A stretch of DNA of 11,161 bases, taken from positions 1-11,161 of the forward strand of contig CAKUYM010000123.1 in assembly GCA_934716785.1 (NCBI GenBank), read 5' to 3'. Source of the DNA: an uncultured Bacteroides sp. GTDB lineage: Bacteria > Bacteroidota > Bacteroidia > Bacteroidales > Bacteroidaceae. This document shows positions 1 through 7,359 of the stretch, one piece after another; the first letter of the stretch is position 1, and every line of letters starts with the position of its first letter. The notes under the pieces are model-generated. The model did not search any database and had not been told where the DNA came from. It worked only from the letters and a program-made list of their open reading frames with translations. Made by a program: the position numbers and the translations under genes.

Positions 1-2501
1 ATGCCTCTGCGGCCGCCATCTATGGGTCGCGTGCCAATGCCGGAGTTGTGTTGATAACAACCAAATCGGGCCAGCAAGGCAAGACGAAGATAGAAGTATC
101 CGGCCGTTACGGATTTGCCAGTCTTGCCAACGATATTGAGATGGCCAACTCTACCGAATATATAAATACGATGCAGGCTGCCGTTGACAATTACAATGTG
201 CAGATGGGTACCAACCTCCAACTGTATATCCCTTCTCAGATTCAGGAGACCAACTGGGTAAAAGAGATATCAAGAAGAAATTCTAAAACGGATACCGGCT
301 CAATCAGCATTTCCGGCGGAAATGAGAAGACTACTTTTTTCGCTTCTTTGGGTGCCAATACCCAAGAGGGATATTTGAATAAAAGTAGTTACGACCAGTA
401 TAATATGCGTGCCAAATTCACTCATAAGATCAACCATATTTTCAAACTGAATATGAATCTGGCAGGTTCGGCCAGCCGTTCGGACTTATTGGAAGAGACG
501 AGCACCAGCTTGAAGGTGCTGCGTACGGCACGTGAAGAACAGCCTTGGTACTCGCCCTATAAAGAAGACGGAATCTCTTATAAGGTGAATGGAACGGAAA
601 TTTTGCGCCACAATCCTATAATGTTGATAAATGAAGAAGACTGGGTGGCGAAGAAGTATCAACTGTCCGGTGTGTTCAGCGTAGACGTTACTCCTTTCAA
701 GGGATTTAAATATACACCGACGGTGAGTGTGTATGGCATATTGGACAACACTTCCAAGAAACTGTCGGACAAGCATGATGCCCGCAAGAACAGCAGTGGT
801 TGGGGAGCTTTGGCTGAGCAAAAAGACCAGAGTTTCCGCTATGTGATAGACAACGTGTTTTCCTACAACAATGAATGGGACAAACTGATTTACTCTGTCA
901 TGTTGGGACATTCGTTCGAGAAATATACCTACGAGCAGTTTGGGGCGAAGAGTGATAACTACGCCAACGGTGCCTTTCCCTCTTCCAACTTCGATTTGAT
1001 CAATGCCGGTCCCAATATTTATGCCGGAAACATCGGTTACACCTCATATGCCTTGGAATCCTACTTCGGACGAATCGCTTTGAACTGGGACAACAAATAC
1101 ATCCTGAATGCTTCTTTGCGTAGTGACGGCTCTTCCCGTTTTGCAAAGAGCAAGAGATACGGTTATTTCCCTTCCGCTTCTTTTGCCTGGCGGCTATCCG
1201 GTGAAGATTTCTTTCCGGAAAACAACTATGTCAATGATGCGAAGTTGAGGCTGAGCTGGGGTATGACAGGAAGTATGGCGGGTGTGAGCAATTATGCTCC
1301 GCTGTCGCTTATCAGTGCGGGCGGCGCTTCTTATAACGGTTCTGCCGGATTCCAGATTTCACAAGACGCCCGTGCCTTGACTTGGGAGAAGGCCAGCCAG
1401 TTCAATATAGGGTTTGATATAGAAATGTTCCGGTCGCGCCTTACTCTGAATGTGGATATGTTCTATCAAAAGACCACCGACCTGCTGTTCAAGAAGCCTG
1501 TCAATGCCACTACCGGATATACCACATTGCAGTCCAACATCGGTTCGTTGGAGAACAGAGGACTCGAACTGGCGCTGAATGGCAAAATTCTTACCGGAAA
1601 GTTTAAGTGGGATTTGGGAGGAAACATCTCTTTCGTGAAGAATAAATTGCTTTCACTGATCGAAGGAAACGATATGTATATAGTGCCCAGCAGCGGAAGT
1701 AACCTCTTGGGCGGTTCGATGCACGCTTTGATAAACGGGCAGCCCATCAGTACATTCTATATGTTGAGAATGGATGGCATTTATCAGCGTGACGATGAAG
1801 TGCCGGCAAAACTTTACGCCAAGGGAGTACGTGCCGGTGACGTGAAATACTTCGACTACAATGAAGACGGTGACATCTCCGATGCAGACCGGGTAAATGT
1901 GGGAAAAGCCATCCCCGATTTTTACGGAGGTATCACTTCCAACTTCTCTTACAAAGGTTTTGACCTGTCTCTGTTCGGACAATTCTCCGTGGGTGGAAAA
2001 GTGTTGTCGGCATGGCGCGGAGTGAACGGTGCCGAGGGTACCGACCATTTGGGACTTGCACTGTCGAACGTGAAAGTGAGTGACCGGAGCGAATCTGTAG
2101 AACAATACTTCAACGTAAGCAAAGAGGTAGCCAACGGATACTGGCGCGGAGAAGGCACAAGCAATACGATTCCTCGTCCTGTGCGTATCGGTGTACATAC
2201 CGGATATGATTACGACTACAACGTGCAGACCTCAACACGCTATCTGGAAGATGCCTCCTATTTCAAACTGAAGACGGTGACTTTGGGATATACCCTGCCG
2301 GAACAGATTGTGAAGAAGCTCCGTATGAATTCACTGAGAGTCTACGTATCGGCAGATAATCTGCTGACACTTACCAAGTATTCCGGTTATGACCCCGAAA
2401 CGTCGTTCTCCGGCAGTCCGGGCAATTCGAATTATGGCGTAGACTTTGGTCTGCAACCGATATTGAGAACATTTATTTTTGGTCTGAATCTAAACTTTTA
2501 A
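1..2501 (+). CDS. SusC/RagA-family TonB-dependent outer-membrane transporter (5' truncated)
   Basis: The reading frame is already open at base 3, so the gene begins outside the window. The GTG at 48 is an internal valine, not a start. The first codons read the conserved SusC plug motif (A-x-IYGSRAN-AGVVLITTKSG). By comparison with full-length family members of about 1000 residues, roughly 190 to 200 N-terminal residues are missing: signal peptide, carboxypeptidase-like domain, TonB box and part of the plug. The rest is a beta-barrel with family signatures: a GRIALNWDNKYILNASLRSD segment around 1060-1130, the aspartate-rich loop DYNEDGDISDAD at 1854-1889 (resembling a calcium-binding loop and common in this family), VGKAIPDFYGG just after it, and a C-terminal phenylalanine typical of barrels inserted by the BAM complex. 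It should pair with the SusD-like lipoprotein 12 bases downstream and import its ligand across the outer membrane using TonB energy. Family is certain; the ligand is inferred only from the neighbours. Confidence 0.96.
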   Translation, partial: ASAAAIYGSRANAGVVLITTKSGQQGKTKIEVSGRYGFASLANDIEMANSTEYINTMQAAVDNYNVQMGTNLQLYIPSQIQETNWVKEISRRNSKTDTGSISISGGNEKTTFFASLGANTQEGYLNKSSYDQYNMRAKFTHKINHIFKLNMNLAGSASRSDLLEETSTSLKVLRTAREEQPWYSPYKEDGISYKVNGTEILRHNPIMLINEEDWVAKKYQLSGVFSVDVTPFKGFKYTPTVSVYGILDNTSKKLSDKHDARKNSSGWGALAEQKDQSFRYVIDNVFSYNNEWDKLIYSVMLGHSFEKYTYEQFGAKSDNYANGAFPSSNFDLINAGPNIYAGNIGYTSYALESYFGRIALNWDNKYILNASLRSDGSSRFAKSKRYGYFPSASFAWRLSGEDFFPENNYVNDAKLRLSWGMTGSMAGVSNYAPLSLISAGGASYNGSAGFQISQDARALTWEKASQFNIGFDIEMFRSRLTLNVDMFYQKTTDLLFKKPVNATTGYTTLQSNIGSLENRGLELALNGKILTGKFKWDLGGNISFVKNKLLSLIEGNDMYIVPSSGSNLLGGSMHALINGQPISTFYMLRMDGIYQRDDEVPAKLYAKGVRAGDVKYFDYNEDGDISDADRVNVGKAIPDFYGGITSNFSYKGFDLSLFGQFSVGGKVLSAWRGVNGAEGTDHLGLALSNVKVSDRSESVEQYFNVSKEVANGYWRGEGTSNTIPRPVRIGVHTGYDYDYNVQTSTRYLEDASYFKLKTVTLGYTLPEQIVKKLRMNSLRVYVSADNLLTLTKYSGYDPETSFSGSPGNSNYGVDFGLQPILRTFIFGLNLNF

Positions 2502-2513
2502 AAACATAGATGT

Positions 2514-3860
2514 ATGAAACGATACTATACGATAATCAACTGTTTGCTATGTGGCATTTGTCTTTTGTGGATGACAGCCTGTTCGGGTATGCTGGACGAT
2601 ATGCGCCCTAAGGATCAGATACCGCAGGATATGTTGAGTGACTCCGATTTGGAGAAACTGCTGAACGGTGTGTATGCCGAAATGGAAGAACTTGTATTCA
2701 AGTTTTATATGGACGGCGACGTGAAAGGTGAGAATTTCAAGGCAGGTCCCGGCTTCTCCATGAATGACCCCATGCTGATGGCGCCCAGCTCCAAGGAAGT
2801 GCTGACCCAGTGGCAGAAATGCTTCACCACCTTAAAGCAGGTCAATTTCCTGATAGAAACATACGAAGCATCCTCTGACAAAGAAAATGCGATGGTGAAG
2901 CAGACCGGAGGCACGGGCTACTATTTCAGAGCATTGATTTACTACCATTTGGCTACCCGTTGGGGCGGTGCTCCCATCCTGCGCAAGCGTACCTATGACG
3001 TTGTGCCCATCTCTCCCGAAGCAGAAGTATGGAGCTTTATAAAAGAAGACTTGGGAAAAGCGGAGGAACTGCTGCCCGAATTTACAGACCGTTTTTATGT
3101 ATCTCTTAGTGCTTGCGATGCACTTAATGCCAAAGTGTGCCTGTCTTTGAAAGACAATGTGAATGCGGCTGCCTATGCTGACAAAGTGATCTCCAAATCC
3201 AACTTCTCGCTGAGCAGCACGTCTGCCGAGTATGCCAGTGCCTTTGTGTCCAACAGCAACAGTAAGGAACTGGTCTTTGCATTGGCCAACAAACGCAGCA
3301 CAAGCCTGTTGCTGTTTTATCAGACGGTAAATGATATCGACCCCACGTGGGAATATTCTCCTTCTACCAACTGCTACGAACATCTTTATGATGACACGTC
3401 CGTCAAGAAGAGTGATATCCGTGCGAAGGCCGTGTTTGGGGCGGACAACAGCCGCGTCATCAAATTCCCTAATGGAAGTGCCGGACAGTTTGTCTCCAAC
3501 GAACAGCCTTCGCAGACTCCGATTGTAGTTACCCGTGTGGCAGAAATGTATCTGATAAAAGCTGAAGCGTTGGGAGCAACCGCCGGACTGTCTGTCTTGA
3601 AAGAATTTATGAACAAGCGCTATGCAACCGTTTCATTGCCTTCGAGCATGACTGATACGGAATTTCAGAATCTGATACTTGACGAACGTCATCGCGAATT
3701 GTATGCAGAGGGGCAGCGCTGGTATGATTTGAAACGGACCAACCGGCTCGACCTGTTTTCTTCCCTGAACGGCAGAGACTATCTGATGTACTACCCCGTT
3801 CCTCAGTCGGAACGCGACTTGGCGGGCGAAGCAAACTATCCTCAGAACCCGGGTTATTAA
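2514..3860 (+). CDS. SusD/RagB-family nutrient-binding surface lipoprotein
   Basis: This 448-residue protein starts with a lipoprotein signal peptide ending at lipobox MTAC with Cys23. The mature start CSGMLDD has acidic residues close behind the cysteine, as in Bacteroidetes lipoproteins sent to the cell surface. The helical TPR-like SusD core is recognisable at about residues 133-156 (TGYYFRALIYYHLATRWGG). The C-terminal RagB/SusD signature is also present: MYLIKAEA, then LILDERHRELYAEGQRWYDLKR, ending in NPGY. In this family the protein caps the SusC barrel and binds substrate. The length is at the short end of the usual 450 to 600 residues, meaning fewer or shorter loops over the binding face, which could suit a small ligand; that last point is speculation. 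It lies 12 bases after SusC and 24 bases before the PKD-propeller-GDPD lipoprotein, consistent with one transcript. Confidence 0.95.
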   Translation: MKRYYTIINCLLCGICLLWMTACSGMLDDMRPKDQIPQDMLSDSDLEKLLNGVYAEMEELVFKFYMDGDVKGENFKAGPGFSMNDPMLMAPSSKEVLTQWQKCFTTLKQVNFLIETYEASSDKENAMVKQTGGTGYYFRALIYYHLATRWGGAPILRKRTYDVVPISPEAEVWSFIKEDLGKAEELLPEFTDRFYVSLSACDALNAKVCLSLKDNVNAAAYADKVISKSNFSLSSTSAEYASAFVSNSNSKELVFALANKRSTSLLLFYQTVNDIDPTWEYSPSTNCYEHLYDDTSVKKSDIRAKAVFGADNSRVIKFPNGSAGQFVSNEQPSQTPIVVTRVAEMYLIKAEALGATAGLSVLKEFMNKRYATVSLPSSMTDTEFQNLILDERHRELYAEGQRWYDLKRTNRLDLFSSLNGRDYLMYYPVPQSERDLAGEANYPQNPGY

Positions 3861-3884
3861 TAATTATCTTAGAACGAATAGAGT

Positions 3885-6416
3885 ATGAAAAATATAAAAA
3901 CAGTTACAATGTTTTTCGTCTGCTTGCTGTTACTTTCGGCATGCTCGGATGATTGGAAAGAAAATGCATTGACAGCGAAGTTTGCTTTTGACAAGGCGAC
4001 CTATTATGCTGGAGAAGAGGTATGCATTACAAATGAAACGATGGGTGGAGAAGGTAATTATACCTACCAATGGGATTTGGGAAACGGTGAGACTTCTACC
4101 GAAATCTCCCCCAAAGTCGTTTATGAAACGAATGGTGCGTATACTGTGACTTTGCATGTGAAAGATGGCAAAGGAAACTATGCAATGGCTCATAAATTGC
4201 TGACGATTGAGGCGGAGCCGTTGCCCGAAGTAGGAAATGTGAAGCTGAAGTGGGTAGGTGCTCATGTATTGGGAGAAGTACGCTCTACGGCTCCGGCGGT
4301 CAGTGACGACAACTATGTGTATATGACTTCCAATGACCATTACTTGCGTAAGTTCTCAGCCGCTACCGGTGAGCAGATATGGGAGTTCGACTTATGGACA
4401 TCGGCAGACGGTAATGCTCCGTCCGGCAATACACACACTACTCCGAGCATTGATGCGGATGGCACTGTATATGTGGGAACAGGCGACACAAGCGGCAAAG
4501 TGGGGCGCGTGTATGCCATTAATCCAGACGGAACAAAGAAATGGGTTGTTGCCGGAGATGCGGAGAAAGGATTCTGGAATAAAGGAAAGGCTTCTACACC
4601 CCGTATCAACTATCTGACTTGCGCGATTGGAGAAAATCATATCTATATGGGTAATGGCGGCTCTACGGGTTCGCTGCTTGCCGTTGACAAGACAACCGGA
4701 TACAGAGTAGGCTATGTGGCAAATGCCGACAATTCCGGAGGTCCTTCGGGAGGTGTGTCTGCCGGAATAGCATTGGTGAACAACACGCTGATCTGGTCAG
4801 GCGGAAAGAACGGATTGTTTGGCGCATCGGCTTCTGCACTGAATGCAGGCGGCAATGTGATGTGGTCATGGCAGATATACAGTTCGGGCAATGATAAGCC
4901 CTCGGAGAATATGAATGCTTCCGTGGCAGTGGACGGAAACGGTACGATATATGGAATCGCCACTTTCCCGGGTATGGGAAGTAGCGCGTATGCTGTGGGA
5001 AGTGACGGAGTAGAGAAATGGCGCACTGCATTGGGAAATGTAGGCGCGCTGGATCAGGGAGGTGTTGTGATAGGCTTGGACGGAAGTATCATTGTGACTG
5101 TGAAACGTGCTCCGGGCGAGGCCACGGGAGGAATCGTCTCATTATCTCCCAACGGAGTTGTTCAATGGCACTACGGTGTGCCCGAAGATGTGAGCGGATG
5201 TGCGGCAATAGACCAAGCAGGTAATATTCATTTCGGAACACAGTCCGGCAATTATTATATCATTAAATCCGAAGCATCGGAAGAGCAATTGGTATTGAAG
5301 AAGGATCTCGCCGCACTGATCAGTGAAAGTGATTCTCCTCTGAAGGATAATTGGGAAGCCGGAATCGGAAAGATTTGGAGTTCGCCTACAATCGGTCCGG
5401 ACGGAACTATCTACATCGGTGTCACCAATACGGTAGATCCTTCGAAGAGTGCTCTGGTTGCTTTGGAGGACGAAGGCATAACCGGATGTGCGGCTTCGGC
5501 ATGGCCGATGAAGGGGAAAGACTGTCGTCACTCCAGTGCACAGAGCGGTGGCTCAAGCGAAAATCCGGATGATAACCCTGGCGGACAACTGCCCATTACG
5601 GGGAATATGAAGACTGATTTGAAGAACTTGTTTGAGGACAGCTCGTACAAAGTATGGCTCTGTGCCCATCGTGCCAATACGCAGAAGGGGATAGAAGCCG
5701 GCATACCGGAGAACTCGTTGGCTGCCATTGAGTATGCCGTCAATGCCGGAGTGGAGATGGTCGAACTGGATGTGCGCCCCACTTCGGACGGGGTATTGAT
5801 GCTGATGCACGATAATACCATCGACAGAACTACTGACGGCAGCGGTGCAATCGGAAACTATACCTATCAGCAGCTGCAACAGTTCTACCTCAAAGATGAA
5901 TCGGGCAAGTTGACGAACGAACGCATCCCGACTTTGGAGGAGGCATTGAAGAAGGGCAAAGGAAAGCTTTATTTTAACTTGGATGTAGTAAGCAAGAATG
6001 TAGCTGTGGCTACAATCGTGTCATTGCTCAAAAAACTCGACATGGAAAAAGAAGTGTTGCTCTATGTGTCGAACAACCGTAATTATGCGTATGATCTCAA
6101 AGCGGCAAATAGCAGTCTGTTGCTGCATCCGATGGCAAAAGCGGCTGATGATATCACCTATTTTGCTTCATCTTATACGGACAATGTGCAGATGATGCAG
6201 CTTTCTACTTCGGATGCGCTTGCCGGCACGATGGTGGAAGATATCAAGGCTAAAGGTTGGCTTATATTCTCCAATATTGTGGGAGCTAATGATACGAATA
6301 TGAAGTCTGATAATTACTCGGGACTTGTAGGCATGATAAACAAACGTATCAATATCGTACAGACCGACTATGCCGAACTGGCAGCCGGATATTTGAAATC
6401 TAAAGGTTATAGATAA
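3885..6416 (+). CDS. PKD + PQQ-type beta-propeller + glycerophosphodiester phosphodiesterase lipoprotein
   Basis: This is an 843-residue multidomain lipoprotein. Residues 1-20 are a signal peptide with lipobox LLSAC (Cys20) followed by SDD, an acidic pattern that favours surface display. A PKD domain covers about 28-110 (WDLGNGE, then a GAYTVTLHVKD strand). About 120-552 is a PQQ/BamB-like beta-propeller with eight strand motifs of the DGT-[IV]-Y-[IV]-G kind near residues 143, 193, 250, 301, 352, 399, 446 and 507, ending in WPMKGKDCRHSS. A Gly/Ser/Asn/Pro linker spans about 555-568. About 590-843 is a GDPD TIM barrel: His595-Arg596, Glu609-Asn610, Glu627 and Asp629 (metal ligands), His642-Asp643, Asp700 where the family usually has Glu, and QTD at 826-828. 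GDPDs hydrolyse glycerophosphodiesters to glycerol-3-phosphate and an alcohol. It sits where a SusCD locus often encodes its surface binding protein, so the PKD and propeller may bind substrate or matrix; this is inferred. Domain calls are strong, exact substrate unknown. Confidence 0.92.
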   Translation: MKNIKTVTMFFVCLLLLSACSDDWKENALTAKFAFDKATYYAGEEVCITNETMGGEGNYTYQWDLGNGETSTEISPKVVYETNGAYTVTLHVKDGKGNYAMAHKLLTIEAEPLPEVGNVKLKWVGAHVLGEVRSTAPAVSDDNYVYMTSNDHYLRKFSAATGEQIWEFDLWTSADGNAPSGNTHTTPSIDADGTVYVGTGDTSGKVGRVYAINPDGTKKWVVAGDAEKGFWNKGKASTPRINYLTCAIGENHIYMGNGGSTGSLLAVDKTTGYRVGYVANADNSGGPSGGVSAGIALVNNTLIWSGGKNGLFGASASALNAGGNVMWSWQIYSSGNDKPSENMNASVAVDGNGTIYGIATFPGMGSSAYAVGSDGVEKWRTALGNVGALDQGGVVIGLDGSIIVTVKRAPGEATGGIVSLSPNGVVQWHYGVPEDVSGCAAIDQAGNIHFGTQSGNYYIIKSEASEEQLVLKKDLAALISESDSPLKDNWEAGIGKIWSSPTIGPDGTIYIGVTNTVDPSKSALVALEDEGITGCAASAWPMKGKDCRHSSAQSGGSSENPDDNPGGQLPITGNMKTDLKNLFEDSSYKVWLCAHRANTQKGIEAGIPENSLAAIEYAVNAGVEMVELDVRPTSDGVLMLMHDNTIDRTTDGSGAIGNYTYQQLQQFYLKDESGKLTNERIPTLEEALKKGKGKLYFNLDVVSKNVAVATIVSLLKKLDMEKEVLLYVSNNRNYAYDLKAANSSLLLHPMAKAADDITYFASSYTDNVQMMQLSTSDALAGTMVEDIKAKGWLIFSNIVGANDTNMKSDNYSGLVGMINKRINIVQTDYAELAAGYLKSKGYR

Positions 6417-6420
6417 AAAT

Positions 6421-7344
6421 ATGAAGAAGTATATATATGTAGTATTTGCACTGCTGCTCTCCGCCTGCCGTCTGTGGGCGGATGAGCCGGTGAAGGCGAT
6501 TTCTGCAAAAATAACGAATCCGGCGAATAAGGAAATAACAGTGGTAGCCCATCGGGCCGACTGGCGTTTTGCTCCGGAGAACTCACTGGCAGCGATTGAA
6601 AACTCTATCCGTCAGGGAGCCGATGTAGTGGAATTGGATGTCCAAAAGACAAAGGACGGGCAGTTGATTCTGATGCATGATAAGACATTGGATCGCACCA
6701 CAACCGGCAAGGGAAAGATTGCCGAATGGACATTGGATTCCATCCGTACTCTCTACTTGAAGAATGGTGCGGCATTGAAGACCAAACATCGTGTGCCTAC
6801 ATTGGAAGAAGCATTGCTGACGGCAAAAGGACGGGTGATGGTAAATCTGGATAAGGCATATCCGATATTCGATGAGATTTTCCCCATCTTGGAGAAAACC
6901 GGAACAGTGGGACAGATCATCATGAAGGGCTCAAAGCCGGTTGCGGAAGTGAAGAAAGACTTGGGGAAATATCTGGACCGGATAATATATATGCCTATCA
7001 TTAATCTGGACAAACCGGGAGCCATGCAGCAAATAGATGATTTCATGAAAGAACTTCATCCGGTGGCTTTCGAACTGCTGTTCGAGTCGGATACGTGCCG
7101 GCTTCCCAAACTTCTGAAGACCAAGCTTGAAGGAAAGAGTAAGATTTGGTATAACACTCTTTGGAATACGATGGCCGGCGGGCACGATGATGATAAATCA
7201 TTGGAAAATCCGGATGAGGGCTACGGGTATCTGATAGATACACTTGGCGCAACCATCATTCAGACCGACCGCACCGCTTATCTGTTGGAATATCTGCAAG
7301 CCCGTAAGAAACGTAATGGGCAGAAAGCCGATGCTTTTCATTAA
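6421..7344 (+). CDS. Exported stand-alone glycerophosphodiester phosphodiesterase (GDPD)
   Basis: This 307-residue single-domain GDPD starts only 4 bases after the previous stop, so the two genes are almost certainly co-transcribed and possibly translationally linked. The catalytic set is visible: His44-Arg45, Glu53-Asn54, Glu71 and Asp73 (metal ligands), His86-Asp87 followed by LDRTT, Asp144 in VNLDK where most GDPDs have Glu, and the C-terminal QTD at 281-283. It is an evident paralogue of the GDPD domain of the upstream lipoprotein: both share AHRA, PENSLAAIE, VELDV, LMHD, DRTT and PTLEEAL in the same order. The export signal is ambiguous. LLLSAC at residues 11-16 looks like a lipobox, but Arg17 follows and LWA at 18-20 offers a signal peptidase I site, so the protein could be a periplasmic soluble enzyme or a lipoprotein. 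The expected role is release of glycerol-3-phosphate for the transporter encoded 15 bases downstream. Confidence 0.93.
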   Translation: MKKYIYVVFALLLSACRLWADEPVKAISAKITNPANKEITVVAHRADWRFAPENSLAAIENSIRQGADVVELDVQKTKDGQLILMHDKTLDRTTTGKGKIAEWTLDSIRTLYLKNGAALKTKHRVPTLEEALLTAKGRVMVNLDKAYPIFDEIFPILEKTGTVGQIIMKGSKPVAEVKKDLGKYLDRIIYMPIINLDKPGAMQQIDDFMKELHPVAFELLFESDTCRLPKLLKTKLEGKSKIWYNTLWNTMAGGHDDDKSLENPDEGYGYLIDTLGATIIQTDRTAYLLEYLQARKKRNGQKADAFH

Positions 7345-7359
7345 CATATAACTTCATTT

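Noticed and set aside
9..16. An eight-base NotI-type site at the very left end, as might mark a cloning junction
   Set aside because: It falls inside the in-frame conserved SusC plug motif (Ala-rich stretch before IYGSR), so it is ordinary coding sequence.
1653..2198. Antisense open frame of 181 codons within SusC
   Set aside because: It lies wholly opposite the SusC barrel, has no recognisable domain and shows the composition expected from reading the complement of a coding gene.
2832..3383. Antisense open frame of 183 codons within SusD
   Set aside because: The sense strand encodes clear SusD signatures over the same span; the antisense product matches no family I know.
3331..3528. Short + strand frame overlapping SusD in another frame
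   Set aside because: It is Arg/Ser/Leu-rich, has no start-region signal of its own and lies entirely inside SusD.
4245..5540. A PQQ-dependent alcohol dehydrogenase reading for the propeller
   Set aside because: No tryptophan-docking or heme motifs were seen and the protein continues into a GDPD domain within a SusCD row, so a binding scaffold is more likely.
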